Part shown: positions 18,423 through 28,246 of the stretch, piece by piece
How positions within the stretch are numbered: the stretch's first letter is position 1
Layout: each line of letters begins with the position of its first letter
Assembly: GCA_964538515.1 (NCBI GenBank)
Contig: CAZIEW010000015.1
Location: 12,166-76,165 of the forward strand
From: CALBZH01 sp964538515
GTDB taxonomy: Bacteria > Desulfobacterota > Syntrophobacteria > Syntrophobacterales > Syntrophobacteraceae
DNA length: 64,000 bases
Reading direction: 5' to 3'
The notes under the pieces: model-generated
The model's database searches: none
Told to the model about the DNA's origin: nothing
Seen by the model: only the letters and a program-made list of their open reading frames with translations
Translations under genes and position numbers: made by a program

Positions 18423-18794
18423 TCCTACCTCTTTATAACGGTGCGCTTACCCAGCAATGCATCTCTATTGCGGTGTCTGGCATTTGGTCGGTTGATCCCA
18501 TGCAAGACAAATGCCTACGCCGACCTTCTTACCCCTTTTCAGTTGAGTGGTTCATACCCCAAACAGCGGCGCGATTACCCGTGAACGCGTCCAGTGCAGA
18601 GAGGCTCAGTGGTAGAAGGCCACTCCCTGAGGGAGCGCTATTTCCCTCAAGAAGCCCTTTCACCATGGTTGGCCTCGATTTTCGTTTGGGGCCGCCGTCG
18701 GTTATCCTTGATGGCACGCTATCGAGTGAGGCAATTTCCCCGACACGAACGCTTACGAAGCGGCAAGGTTATTCAGTGAGAGGAGACGACATCG
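18423..18794 (+). other. long 5' leader without a recognised gene
   Basis: About 370 bases between the promoter and the oxidoreductase start. It holds several small hairpins, for example around CTCCCTGAGGGAG at about 18630, and no convincing open frame or known riboswitch. A strong AGAGGAG ribosome-binding site ends it. Its length suggests post-transcriptional control. Confidence 0.4.
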
Positions 18795-21700
18795 ATGAGT
18801 TTTGAAAGCACCCTTGAAGACCTCAGAAAACAGCTTCCGTATTCACAGCTCAGGCAAAACCGCTCCAGCAGGGTTCGTCTGAGCTGGGCCGAGGAATGGG
18901 ATCGTTTCGACGCGAAGAAGCTCTTCCAATTTGACCTTCAATCCATTCCACCCGCGCAGTTGGAAGCCATCCGAAAACGGACCGACTCGCTCTTGGACGG
19001 CAACCATGCCGCGCTTTCCGTCATGACACGCGTGGTCGACGGCCTGTGCGGCTATCCCATCACCCCGTCGACTCCCCTCGCGGAGGACTTTGCCCGCGCT
19101 GCCGCAAACGGCGTCAAGAACGTCTTCGGCAATGAGCTCATGTACTTTCAGCCAAGCGACGAGCTCTCCGCAATTGCAGCCGTCGAAGCGATGGCCTCCC
19201 AAGGAGGCCGTTACGTTGACAACACGTCTTCTCAAGGTTTGGTCCTGAAGACCAAGAACCTATTTTCGGTTGCCGGCAAGCGCCTCCCCGTCGTGATGAC
19301 GGTCCAGGCACGAGAAGTGAACAAGGGCTCCCTGAGCATTCACTGCGGACATACCGACTTCTATGGCGTTCGCAACACGGGATGGGCGCAGCTCATTTCG
19401 GGTGACAACCAGGAGCTGCACGACCTCCTCCCTATCGCCTTCAAGGTTGCCGAGCTCCGTCAAGTGATGCTGCCCATGATGGTGATCGGGGACGGGTTCA
19501 TCAAGAGCCACGCTCTTGAGAACGTCAAGGAGCTCTCGGACGACTTCCTGAAGTATTTCATCGGTCCCCCGAATCGCCTCTACCAACCGCGCTTTGGCAA
19601 ATCGACGCTGGTCGGGACGTTCACCGACACGGATCTTTCCATGGAAGGTCAAGTGGCCCAGGATTTTGCGTACCGGTTCCTGAAAAAAGGAATCATCGCG
19701 GCCATGAACGTGGCCAATCAAATCCTCGGCACCAACCTCAAGGTAACGGAATGCTATCGTACCGATGATGCTGAAATGGCCATTGTGGTCCTGGGATCCG
19801 CTGCCGGTGTGGTCAAGGATGTTGTCGATTATTATCGCGAATCCCGGGGCTGGAAGATCGGAGTCGTGCGGCCGGTCCTGTTCAACCCGCCTTGTTACGA
19901 AGAGCTCGCTTACGGTATGCGCAGCGCCAAGGCCATCACGGTTCTGGAGCGAAGCGCCATGGCCCACAACCAGCTCCTCCTTGCGGACGTTCAGGCCGCG
20001 CTCCAGGTATCCATCCGCGCGGGACGCGAAGGCCGTGAGGAGCACCGGATCTACGGCCGGGAAGACATGCCCACCCTGCTACATGGTGTCTATGGTCTTG
20101 GAAGCAAGGACTTCAACAAATATGACGTGGCCGCTGTCATCGAAAATATGAAAGCCTGCATGGAAAGAAGGCGCGGGGAATTCCATCGTGACTTTTTCTG
20201 CGGCATTGAAGGCTCCTACACGCTGCAGCCCCAGCCTCTGCCCGGCTATGTGGAGCGCGAGCTCGGCATGACCTTCATCGGCATCGGAGCCGAAGGGGTG
20301 AAGACGGCCCTTGAAAGTGCCGCCTACATCTACGCCGAAGACAGCGGCAACGGCTGCAAGTTCGTTCAGTCGGGAGCCCGCTACGGGGCTGCACGCAAGG
20401 GCGCTGCTGTTTTCATGAACTTGAGGATCAGCGACCATCCCATCCGGAACAGCTCCGAGCTGACCGAACGCGACGTTCTTGCCTTTTTCAACGAGAAGTT
20501 TCTGCTGGACCAGATCCTACGTGAATACGTCGGAGGCTTGAACGCAAACGGATTGTTCATCATCAACAGCACACGGAGTGCTGACGAGCTGCTAGGCTCC
20601 TTTTCGCCCCATGTGCAGAGCATCATCAAAGAGAAGAACATCAAGGTCATCGCCATTGATGCGACCCATGCGGCCCTCAAGCTCCTCAACCGAAACCTCC
20701 CGGGCGCCGCCATTCTCGGGCTCATCAACAAAGAGATGGGCGTCCTGCCCGAAGAAGGCTTTGAGCAGCGATTCAAGAGTCAGCTGGAAAAGAAGATCGG
20801 TCGCAAGAAGGGACAAGCCATCATCGATTCCAACATCGGGATGCTTCGATTCGGTGCGGACCCTGCTTCCCGATCCACGGCCGGCGCACTCGGAGCACAG
20901 TCGGATGCCGTGGCGCGCTCGGGGGCCTTCCGACCGACCTGCCCGGTTTATTCCGTCCCGGATCCGGAGGATTTTGGCCAAAGGCCGCGAACGGCCGGTC
21001 TCCCTGCCCCGATGACCGACAAGGATGAGCTCGGCACGATCAAGCCCGACAATCTCGTCGAGAACTACCAGGAGGTTTTTTTCGAGCAGATGGTGAAGCC
21101 CATCTCCGAAGGCAGGAAGGTTCCGTGGGATCGATTCCTCCCCATTGTCCCGTCCGGAACCAGCGTCTACCGGGATATGAGTCATGTGGGCACACAACTG
21201 CCTCTCTACGATCCATCCAAATGCACCGCGTGCGGCACCTGCACGGCAAGCTGCCCGGATTCTGCCCTCTTCACGACCATCACGGACCAGGAAATTCCGA
21301 CCGACGCCGCCCCTTACTTCAAGACATTCAAGAAGCCACCTCGAGGCATTCCTTGGGACCGCTTCGCGATGAACATCAATGTTCTCCCCGCTGCCTGCAA
21401 GGGATGCGGCATTTGTGCTCAGGTCTGCCCCACCAACGCTCTGCACATGGCTGCCAAGACAGACGTGAAGGACACTGATTTCCTGCCCGAGCGGTACAAG
21501 AGCATGGACAACACATCCGACGCGGCGCGCTACGTGAACCAGATGCCGATCATGCAGCAAGTGCTGTTCGTGTTCTCCAAGATGTTCCCCGGACGTCACA
21601 CGCTCTGCCCCGGCTGCAGCGAGGGAACCATCAGCCTTCTCACCTTCTTTGCCGCGGAATCGCTGCGCAACAATCCCCAAGGCATCGCGACGTTCTACCA

Positions 21701-22697
21701 GGGACTCAAGGTGCTCTCGGAAAAGAACCGGGAAGCCATCGAGCACATGCTCGACAATGGGTTCAACCTGTACACCATCAATTCGACCGGCTGCAGCCAG
21801 GTCTCCGAGCTCGTCAATCCGTTCAATTCACGCATCTACCAATCGGGTCATTATGGATTCGGCACCGCCTCGGCGGCGGCGCTCGGCGCCAAGTTCAGCC
21901 TGGATCAGGCCTACGTGAACGGCTACAAAGACGTTCTGACGAAGATCATCGTTTTCGCGGGTGACGGAGCCATTTACGACATCGGAAACGGTCCCTTCAA
22001 CTACGCTCTCGGCGAGAACTATGACATCACTTGGGTCATTTACAACAACGAAGGGTACATGAACACCGGTGCCCAGAAGTCAGGCGCAAGTCGATTTGGC
22101 GTGGACCGTTCCACATCCCCAATCGGTTCCAGCCTTGCGGGGAAGACAACGCTGCACCGCAGGATCATCAGCCAGGCCATGGCAATTTCGCACGTTTATG
22201 CGGCCAAGCTCACCATCGACAACCCCCTCTATGCCATCAAGATCCTCAAGGAGGCCATCGCCTACAACGGACCTTCCGTGGTGGAATTCTTCTCGGCATG
22301 CCCCCAGGGCCAGCAGAGTCCGGACTGGGCCGGTCCCATGATATCAAGAATGATGGTTGAGGCAAGGAAGTGGCAGATTGCCGTGCGTCGACCGTTCGAG
22401 CGACTGGACATCTCCGGAAATCCGGATCCCGACAAGATCTATCCGGTTGAGGGGAAATCCTTCAAGAAAGGGATCAGCCGCGACCCGGCCACCTTCTATG
22501 ACGTGGTCAGCATGCTGGGGCAGTACAACCAGCACATCAAGACCCAGGAAGGCGGTGTCATTCCCGAGATCATCCAGGTGAACGAGACCGTGAGTCTCTT
22601 CCGCTGGCTGCGAAGTCAATACATGGCGGGGTACCGCGAAACCATGCCCACGGAAGAGGAAGTGGAGCGCATGGTGCTCGAGCGTTACGGAATGTAG
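18795..22697 (+). CDS. single-chain 2-oxoacid (pyruvate):ferredoxin oxidoreductase
   Basis: 1300 residues. After an N-terminal extension of ~70 residues come the alpha-type domain (GYPITPSTPLAE, TSSQGL), domain II, and a gamma-type domain near 505-690 (FIGIGAEGVKTALESAA). Two 4Fe-4S sites follow: CTACGTCTASC from Cys810 and CKGCGICAQVC from Cys868. The thiamine-diphosphate beta-type domain has CPGCSEG and GDGAIYDIG near 1056 with NNEGYMNTGAQ. The family oxidises pyruvate or another 2-oxoacid to acyl-CoA and reduces ferredoxin, and is oxygen-sensitive. Ordinary NifJ enzymes are about 1170-1200 residues, so this one is long and fairly divergent, and its substrate should be called 2-oxoacid rather than firmly pyruvate. 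It is monocistronic, with its own promoter and a terminator. Confidence 0.9.
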   Translation: MSFESTLEDLRKQLPYSQLRQNRSSRVRLSWAEEWDRFDAKKLFQFDLQSIPPAQLEAIRKRTDSLLDGNHAALSVMTRVVDGLCGYPITPSTPLAEDFARAAANGVKNVFGNELMYFQPSDELSAIAAVEAMASQGGRYVDNTSSQGLVLKTKNLFSVAGKRLPVVMTVQAREVNKGSLSIHCGHTDFYGVRNTGWAQLISGDNQELHDLLPIAFKVAELRQVMLPMMVIGDGFIKSHALENVKELSDDFLKYFIGPPNRLYQPRFGKSTLVGTFTDTDLSMEGQVAQDFAYRFLKKGIIAAMNVANQILGTNLKVTECYRTDDAEMAIVVLGSAAGVVKDVVDYYRESRGWKIGVVRPVLFNPPCYEELAYGMRSAKAITVLERSAMAHNQLLLADVQAALQVSIRAGREGREEHRIYGREDMPTLLHGVYGLGSKDFNKYDVAAVIENMKACMERRRGEFHRDFFCGIEGSYTLQPQPLPGYVERELGMTFIGIGAEGVKTALESAAYIYAEDSGNGCKFVQSGARYGAARKGAAVFMNLRISDHPIRNSSELTERDVLAFFNEKFLLDQILREYVGGLNANGLFIINSTRSADELLGSFSPHVQSIIKEKNIKVIAIDATHAALKLLNRNLPGAAILGLINKEMGVLPEEGFEQRFKSQLEKKIGRKKGQAIIDSNIGMLRFGADPASRSTAGALGAQSDAVARSGAFRPTCPVYSVPDPEDFGQRPRTAGLPAPMTDKDELGTIKPDNLVENYQEVFFEQMVKPISEGRKVPWDRFLPIVPSGTSVYRDMSHVGTQLPLYDPSKCTACGTCTASCPDSALFTTITDQEIPTDAAPYFKTFKKPPRGIPWDRFAMNINVLPAACKGCGICAQVCPTNALHMAAKTDVKDTDFLPERYKSMDNTSDAARYVNQMPIMQQVLFVFSKMFPGRHTLCPGCSEGTISLLTFFAAESLRNNPQGIATFYQGLKVLSEKNREAIEHMLDNGFNLYTINSTGCSQVSELVNPFNSRIYQSGHYGFGTASAAALGAKFSLDQAYVNGYKDVLTKIIVFAGDGAIYDIGNGPFNYALGENYDITWVIYNNEGYMNTGAQKSGASRFGVDRSTSPIGSSLAGKTTLHRRIISQAMAISHVYAAKLTIDNPLYAIKILKEAIAYNGPSVVEFFSACPQGQQSPDWAGPMISRMMVEARKWQIAVRRPFERLDISGNPDPDKIYPVEGKSFKKGISRDPATFYDVVSMLGQYNQHIKTQEGGVIPEIIQVNETVSLFRWLRSQYMAGYRETMPTEEEVERMVLERYGM

Positions 22698-22723
22698 GCC
22701 GGGGCACGCCCAATAAGAAAGAG

Positions 22724-22747
22724 GCCCGGGAGGCTCGCCTCCCGGGC
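22724..22747 (+). terminator. hairpin downstream of the oxidoreductase gene
   Basis: A perfect GC-rich inverted repeat of 10-11 bp (GCCCGGGAGGC and its complement) begins 27 bases after the stop. The following bases have only a weak T content, so termination may be bidirectional or imperfect. It lies between convergent genes. Confidence 0.65.
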
Positions 22748-22818
22748 ATTCTCATTTGAATCAAGCGCATGGAGGAGAAAAGGACTCCGCCGGTTTTTTT
22801 CACTCCAGCAAGCTCCCC

Positions 22819-23391
22819 CTACTCCTTCTTCATTCCAGCATCGTCTTTGGGCGTCTCGGATGACGGAGCGCCGTGCCCCTCATGGCCTTCCATCATGGAA
22901 CAGCAGCTCATCCGCATCCCACCTCCGCCCCCGTGATGCATCGACTCCTTCCCGGGCGGCTTCCCGCCCATCATGCCACCCATCATGCCGCATTTCATTC
23001 CCGAATGATGCATGTCCGCCATCAGCCCATGGATCTCTTTGCGCTGAGCGGCCATCTCGGCCAAAGCGGCCTCGAGCGCCGAAACCTTTTCATCCGTGGT
23101 CTTGGCGTTCTTGGCAGCCGCAAGCTTTTCCTCCAGGCGAGCATCCATGGCCTTCATGCCTTCGACCATCTTGTCGTGCTTGCCCATCATGTCTTTCTTG
23201 CACTGCTCCATCATTTGCATCTTCTGAGCCTCGCCGCCCTTGTCGGTCGAAGTCTCGGAGGCGGCCTTTGCCGGCTGCTTCCCTGCCGGAGCCGCCTGCC
23301 CATGCTGATGGCCGCTCTGCTGGGCGGACACCCAAGCGGGAAGCGCAAGAATCATAAGTAAGACCAGAATAACCCGTACGGCTCGGTACAT
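22819..23391 (-). CDS. Met/His-rich secreted metal-binding protein
   Basis: 190 residues from an ATG with AAGGAG nearby. The signal peptide is MYRAVRVILVLLMILALPAW with cleavage near VSA. The mature N-terminus is His-rich (QQSGHQHGQ). A helical middle (MVEGMKAMDARLEEKLAAA) recalls CpxP/Spy-like periplasmic helical proteins. The C-terminus is packed with metal ligands: GMKCGMMGGMMGG, SMHHGGGGG, SCCSMMEGHEGHG. Binding of Cu(I) or a similar soft metal in the periplasm is a reasonable inference; no enzymatic motif is seen. It stands alone. Confidence 0.7.
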   Translation of the reverse strand: MYRAVRVILVLLMILALPAWVSAQQSGHQHGQAAPAGKQPAKAASETSTDKGGEAQKMQMMEQCKKDMMGKHDKMVEGMKAMDARLEEKLAAAKNAKTTDEKVSALEAALAEMAAQRKEIHGLMADMHHSGMKCGMMGGMMGGKPPGKESMHHGGGGGMRMSCCSMMEGHEGHGAPSSETPKDDAGMKKE

Positions 23392-23565
23392 CGTATCTCC
23401 TTTCGCGACTTTTGCAGCAACAAAGCTGGATAAACCCTTTTTCGGCAGCACCATCCCACACATACCAACTCCGAGAGAAGAGTTTATCCCTCATGCAAGA
23501 TAACATCGCTGGTACACCGGGCAATAGCGGCAGCCGTGAAACCTACCGAAAGACCGGCATGCAGC

Positions 23566-23597
23566 CAATAAAAACGGCCGCCCATTGGGCGGCCGTT
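23566..23597 (-). terminator. intrinsic terminator of yajC-secD-secF
   Basis: A perfect 12-bp inverted repeat (AACGGCCGCCCA and complement) lies 51 bases after the secF stop. Read on the minus strand it is followed by TTTTTATT, the classic U-tract. Confidence 0.85.
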
Positions 23598-23647
23598 CCA
23601 GCATCCAAAAGCAATCTCGCCGTGATGCGCGATGAGCTCCGCTGATC

Positions 23648-24715
23648 TCAGCTGGAGGCGCGCGCTGGCTTCCGATTCGGTTTGGTCCAGTCTTCGTACA
23701 AAATGAGCAGAGGACTTGCGACAAACACGGAAGAATAGGTTCCGGTGATAATCCCAACGATCATGGCAAGAGAAAAATCGTGAATGACCGTCCCCCCGAT
23801 GAAGAAAAGGAAGATGAGGGGACACAGAGTCGTCCCGGCTGTCAGGATGGTGCGGCTGAGAGTCTGGTTGATGCTGGAGTTGATCATTTCCGTAAAGGCT
23901 CGCTTCTTCTCCTTTCGGATGTTTTCTCGAATGCGGTCGAAGACCACGATCGTGTCGTTCAGGGAATAACCTGCAATCGTGAGGAGAGCTGCCAGGATCT
24001 CCAGGCTGAATTCCTTGTCCGCCACAACGAAAACACCAACCGTAATGAGGACGTCATGGATCAAGGCCAATACGGCCGCGAGAGCGTAAGGGAGCTTCAG
24101 CACCCAGCAAAAGCCAAGCGTGATAAGGATAGCAGAAAGGATGAGGTACACGACGTTCATCCCCAAAGCTTCCAGCAGGTAGACTCCGATGAGCAGCACC
24201 CCCACCATGATGGCGCTGGTGCCCCATTTCATCTCGAACCTTCCCGAGATGTAAATGGCGATGAAAAGCATCGCGTAATAAATCGCGAACAACGCTTTCT
24301 GTCTCAAGTCAGCCCCCACTTTGGGACCAACCATCTCAACGCGACGTACGCTTACCTGGTCGGCGCCATAAGCCTTTCCAAAGGCCCCCTCAATCTTCTG
24401 TGAAAGCCCCTCCATCTCGGAGGTGCTCACTTCAGTTCGGATAAGGAATTCGTTCTCGCTAGCAGCCCCGACCTGCTGAATCGCGGCCTGACCCATGTCG
24501 AGCCCTGTCAGTACAGCCCGGATGTCGTTTGGGGTTGTCGGCTTTTCGAACTTGATTTGGATGAGAGTCCCACCGGCAAAATCGACGCCAAGATTGAGTC
24601 CGCCCCGTACCACCATGACCACCAAGCTCAAGATGATGAGCAGGCAAGACACGACGATTGCCTTGAAGCGCATGCCGACAAAATCTATGTTGATATCAGG
24701 TCTGATGAACTCCAT
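23648..24715 (-). CDS. secF: protein translocase subunit SecF
   Basis: 355 residues with six membrane segments. The first is near 15-38, followed by the periplasmic domain beginning GGLNLGVDFAGGTLIQI, the SecF signature. The C-terminal half contains IAGYSLNDTIVVFDRIREN, the conserved segment after the fourth helix, and ends with SLAMIVGIITGTYSSVFVAS. With SecD it forms the proton-driven complex that pulls proteins across the inner membrane late in Sec export. It is 26 bases downstream of secD, and length is normal (about 300-350). Confidence 0.96.
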   Translation of the reverse strand: MEFIRPDINIDFVGMRFKAIVVSCLLIILSLVVMVVRGGLNLGVDFAGGTLIQIKFEKPTTPNDIRAVLTGLDMGQAAIQQVGAASENEFLIRTEVSTSEMEGLSQKIEGAFGKAYGADQVSVRRVEMVGPKVGADLRQKALFAIYYAMLFIAIYISGRFEMKWGTSAIMVGVLLIGVYLLEALGMNVVYLILSAILITLGFCWVLKLPYALAAVLALIHDVLITVGVFVVADKEFSLEILAALLTIAGYSLNDTIVVFDRIRENIRKEKKRAFTEMINSSINQTLSRTILTAGTTLCPLIFLFFIGGTVIHDFSLAMIVGIITGTYSSVFVASPLLILYEDWTKPNRKPARASS

Positions 24716-24741
24716 GCTTCGACCCTTCTCCCCTCATAAAG

Positions 24742-26337
24742 TTAGATGCTGAGCGTCTTCATCCGCCCTTGCGCAAGCATGTAATCGAAAAACAAGCGAG
24801 TCGCAATGATGGCCGTAAACATACTGGCGAGAATACCGATGGTGAGGGTGACGGCAAAACCGCGCACAGGCCCGGTGCCAAACTGGAAGAGCACGATAGC
24901 GGCGATCAACGTGGTGATATTACAATCCAGAATCGTGTAGGTGGCCCGATCGAACCCCGTTTCAATGGCCGACCGAGGAGTCTTGCCAAGCCTCAGCTCT
25001 TCACGAATCCGCTCGAAAACCAGCACGTGAGCGTCCACTGCCATACCTATCGTAAGAATGATGCCTCCGATTCCAGGAAGGGTCAGCGTCGCTTTGAGAG
25101 CAGCCATGCAGGCAAGGATTAGAGGGACATTCAAGACAAGAGCAATATTGGCGATCCCCCCTGAGACTCGATAGTAGACCGCCATAAAAACGAGGATGGC
25201 CACACCACCCAGGAGTGCTGCCGTCACTCCACGCTGAATGGAGTCTCTTCCGAGGGATGGTCCAACCGTCCGCTGTTCAAGGATCTTGACGGGGGCCGGC
25301 AACGCGCCAGCACGCAGCACGATGGCAAGGTCTTTTGCCTCCTCCATGGTGAAGTGCCCCGTGATACTGGCTTTCCCCCCTGAGATCTTTTCCTTGATCT
25401 CGGGAGAGCTATAGACCGTGCCATCCAGCACGATAGCGAGCCGCTTTTTGACGTTTTCCCCACTGATGCGCTCGAACTGTCGAGCTCCCTGCTGGTCAAA
25501 CTCTAAGGATATATACGGCTGGTTCATTTCACCGATGCGCACGTCAGCATTCGTGATGGAGGCACCCGTCATGAGGGTCCGGTCCTTGAGGTAGATATCC
25601 CTCTCCGATGTCCGACCGGACTGCGTCTCCGACCCTTTGAGCGGGTATGCTTTAACGCCCACGGGGAGCTTACCCTCTTTTGCCTGTTGCGGCGTCACGT
25701 CGTCGGCGACCAGCTTAAATTCCAAAAGGGCCGTCTTTCCTATAAGGGCGATCGCGGCTTGAGGATCCTTGACACCGGGCAATTGGATCAGGATCCTGTC
25801 CTCACCTTGCGGCCGGATATCGGGCTCACTGACTCCGTACTGGTCGATACGATTACGGATTGTCTCCAATGCCTGGTCGGCAGCCATTTTCTTGGTGTGC
25901 TTGATCTGGGCCTCCGTGAAGGTGTACGTCGCGACAGTTCCTTCACCCGTCGTCTCCACGCCCTGCAGCTTCAGGTTCGGAAATGATTTTTCCATCACCT
26001 GATTCAGCGCCGGTTGAGCGTCGGCACTGGCAAGCTGCACTTGGACGTCCCATCCGCGAATCCTCTCCACCTTGACGAAGGGGACTTTTTGCTCGCGTAA
26101 CGTTTCCTTGATGTCTTCTGCCGTCCGTTCGGCCTGGTTTTGCACGGCCTTATCCGTCTGGACTTCGAGCATGAGATGCATGCCTCCTTGCAGATCGAGG
26201 CCCAAATGCATCTTCTCCTTCGGAAGCATCTTTTCCCACCAAGGGGGCAGCTTGGGGCTCAGGGTGGGCACCAGGCAGATCAAGCCGGCAAGGACGACTC
26301 CTGCCACTAAGAGCGCGCGCCATTTCAGGTTACTCAA
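24742..26337 (-). CDS. secD: protein translocase subunit SecD
   Basis: 531 residues from a TTG start chosen because GGGAGG lies 7 bases before it; the longer frame begins upstream of that site. Signatures: GLDLQGGMHLMLEV at the start of the periplasmic P1 region, ISGGKASITGHF, and six membrane segments in the C-terminal third with GMAVDAHVLVFERIREELR. Function with SecF and YajC is as the export motor. Gene order yajC-secD-secF is canonical. Confidence 0.96.
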   Translation of the reverse strand: MSNLKWRALLVAGVVLAGLICLVPTLSPKLPPWWEKMLPKEKMHLGLDLQGGMHLMLEVQTDKAVQNQAERTAEDIKETLREQKVPFVKVERIRGWDVQVQLASADAQPALNQVMEKSFPNLKLQGVETTGEGTVATYTFTEAQIKHTKKMAADQALETIRNRIDQYGVSEPDIRPQGEDRILIQLPGVKDPQAAIALIGKTALLEFKLVADDVTPQQAKEGKLPVGVKAYPLKGSETQSGRTSERDIYLKDRTLMTGASITNADVRIGEMNQPYISLEFDQQGARQFERISGENVKKRLAIVLDGTVYSSPEIKEKISGGKASITGHFTMEEAKDLAIVLRAGALPAPVKILEQRTVGPSLGRDSIQRGVTAALLGGVAILVFMAVYYRVSGGIANIALVLNVPLILACMAALKATLTLPGIGGIILTIGMAVDAHVLVFERIREELRLGKTPRSAIETGFDRATYTILDCNITTLIAAIVLFQFGTGPVRGFAVTLTIGILASMFTAIIATRLFFDYMLAQGRMKTLSI

Positions 26338-26554
26338 GTCAATTCCTCCCTGCAAAACAATGAAAGCCCTTGTTCAAACCCGATTGGGCCCAAAGGATTA
26401 GCCGCCTTTCGTGCACGACCCGTTCGACAATCGTCCATAAAGGCAAACCATGTGGAAACCAAAACGTGGCCGACCGTGGTTGGAGCGGGAAGGCCCCGCC
26501 GCAGCGTCAGCGGCGGGATGCCAGGAACCTCTGGACTGGAGCAGGACCGGACCT

Positions 26555-26890
26555 CTAGTCCACCGACTCTCCGCGCGAGATCACGGAAACAACGTAAGGC
26601 CTCTGCATCTTGACCCGGACTTTGTCGGCGATTTCCAAAGTGATCACGGTCTCCGTCAAGCCGGTGATCTTCCCCTGAAGCCCTCCTTGGGTCAGGACCA
26701 CATCCCCACGCTGGAGATTCGCCAGGAGCTCCTTATGCTCTTTCTGCTTCTTTTGTTGAGGCCTGATCAGCAGAAAATAGAAAATGACAACCATGATCAG
26801 CAATGGTGCGAAAGCGGCGATTCCCCCTGGCTGTCCCCCTCCATTCTGGCCCCCCGCGCCCATTGCGTGTGCAAGACTCACCCACTCCAT
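26555..26890 (-). CDS. yajC: preprotein translocase subunit YajC
   Basis: 111 residues from MEWVSLAHAMG, with GGAGG 7 bases upstream. A Gly-rich N-terminus is followed by one membrane segment ending in the family signature FYFLLIRPQQKKQKEH, then a small cytoplasmic beta-domain (LQRGDVVLTQGGLQGKITG). It is the first gene of the yajC-secD-secF operon. The 217-base gap to secD contains a GC-rich hairpin near 26495-26517 without a T-run, which may attenuate rather than end transcription. Confidence 0.95.
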   Translation of the reverse strand: MEWVSLAHAMGAGGQNGGGQPGGIAAFAPLLIMVVIFYFLLIRPQQKKQKEHKELLANLQRGDVVLTQGGLQGKITGLTETVITLEIADKVRVKMQRPYVVSVISRGESVD

Positions 26891-27026
26891 GCAACAACCT
26901 CCATTCGATCTAAGGATCACATACGAATTGAGCATCCGATTCACTCACGGCTCCGACATGGACCACCCCGCACGAGGACGAGAGGATCACGCCGTGATGG
27001 CATGCTTATGGTTAAACAAGTCGATA

Positions 27027-27055
27027 CTTAAACGATATTTTGGTTAGAATGTCAA
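27027..27055 (-). promoter_or_regulatory. sigma-70-type promoter for yajC-secD-secF
   Basis: On the minus strand TTGACA (27055-27050) and TTTAAG (27032-27027) are 17 bases apart in an AT-rich stretch. The distance to the yajC ATG is about 130 bases. Confidence 0.55.
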
Positions 27056-27136
27056 CGATCGATCTATTGTCCTCATACCGCTCTTCAGTTATGCATAATA
27101 GGCAAAGATGAATTTTCTGCGGATCAGGAGACTGCC

Positions 27137-28246
27137 TTGGAGCTCCCCCTCGCTTCTATCGTCGGCCAGGTTCAAGCCAACTGTGCGCTATCCGATGCTC
27201 TCTACGGAGGCGTCTATTCTCTCTGCAGCCTGCTGCTCCGCATGCGTGACCTCTACAAGTGGGAGAGCGGCCTCCAACCCTGGCAGGAGCCCGATCCTCC
27301 TGAGCTTCTGGAATGGATCGAATCACGAGAGGATTCGTGGCTCTCGTTCGAGAAGGCTCCCTTCAAGTCGATCGAGATCGACGGCAGCAGCTTTCCTCCC
27401 TTCGACGTGGAAGCCGTCAACACGATCCTACGTCCGCAGGGCTACGTCTACGGAGCGGGTTACGGCACGGGGATGAAGCCCACGTTTCTTGTGGGAGTGC
27501 TGGAGGAGCAGCGCAGTTTGGGCGGCTTGCACATTGACGTGGTCGGCCGAGAGCTGGCACGCGACCTGTTCACCAGTCCTGCCATGCGGCAAGGAAGCCA
27601 TGTTCTGACGCGATCTCGTCCGATGGAATCGTTCCTCTGGGATCAGGTCCTGGAAATGCGTCCGTCTGCCACCGACGGCCTTGTTTTTGGCTTCGCCCGC
27701 TATGGGTTAGACCTCATGGCACTGCGCGGCGATCCCTCCCGTGTCGCTCCAGACTTGGCCCGGGTTGCCCGGACGGAGCTCGAGTCCTGGATCTATCATG
27801 AGATCGGAGAAGCCGCGCAAGACGCCTTCAACGGCCATAGCTGGCACGCGCTCATCTCGACTTATGCCGGTACGCCTGTCGAAATTTTTGCTCGAGTCGT
27901 CAAGGACCTCCTTGCGGACACTCACGACAATGGCTTGCTGGGACACGTGATCGAGCATCGCATTGAATCCACTCTGGGCTTTTATGTGGCCTTTCTCCGA
28001 TCGTTCACGCGCATTCTCTTTCCCGAGATCCGCATGGCGTTCGCCACCTTCCGGGAAAACCGAAACTGGGATCGTGTGGACGAGGCGAGGAGGCAGGGCT
28101 ATTCTCGGGCACTTCGGTACGCGGAGGCTTTACTCGAAATCCAGGATGAGTCCGCCGAAAAAGGGACCGACTGGGCCCTGGCTCAAATCAAAAAGCAGCT
28201 CATCGAGCCTTTGGGAATCCCGATGGAAGCTCCCGGCTCTTCATGA
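27137..28246 (+). CDS. conserved hypothetical protein
   Basis: 369 residues from TTG, with AGGAG 6 bases upstream; no in-frame ATG gives a better start. It is a soluble, mostly helical acidic protein. Features: YSLCSLLLRMRDLYKWE near the N-terminus, SSFPPFDVEAVNTIL, GYGTGMKPTFLVG, and a helical C-terminal half (WHALISTYAGTPVEIFARVVKDLLADT). I recognise the general look of a conserved deltaproteobacterial family of unknown function but no domain with a known activity. Its stop overlaps the tail of the convergent STAS gene by 6 bases. Confidence 0.75.
   Translation: MELPLASIVGQVQANCALSDALYGGVYSLCSLLLRMRDLYKWESGLQPWQEPDPPELLEWIESREDSWLSFEKAPFKSIEIDGSSFPPFDVEAVNTILRPQGYVYGAGYGTGMKPTFLVGVLEEQRSLGGLHIDVVGRELARDLFTSPAMRQGSHVLTRSRPMESFLWDQVLEMRPSATDGLVFGFARYGLDLMALRGDPSRVAPDLARVARTELESWIYHEIGEAAQDAFNGHSWHALISTYAGTPVEIFARVVKDLLADTHDNGLLGHVIEHRIESTLGFYVAFLRSFTRILFPEIRMAFATFRENRNWDRVDEARRQGYSRALRYAEALLEIQDESAEKGTDWALAQIKKQLIEPLGIPMEAPGSS

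Noticed and set aside
18594..18680. tRNA-like D-arm text (GGCTCAGTGGTAGAAGG) in the oxidoreductase leader
   Set aside because: No matching acceptor stem, anticodon arm or T-arm could be built around it.
20592..21746. A 384-codon minus-strand frame inside the oxidoreductase gene
   Set aside because: No domain or ribosome-binding site, and it is fully covered by the Fe-S region of the real gene.
26490..26520. GC hairpin between yajC and secD as a terminator
   Set aside because: No T-run follows on the minus strand and secD continues the operon; attenuation cannot be ruled out but termination is not supported.
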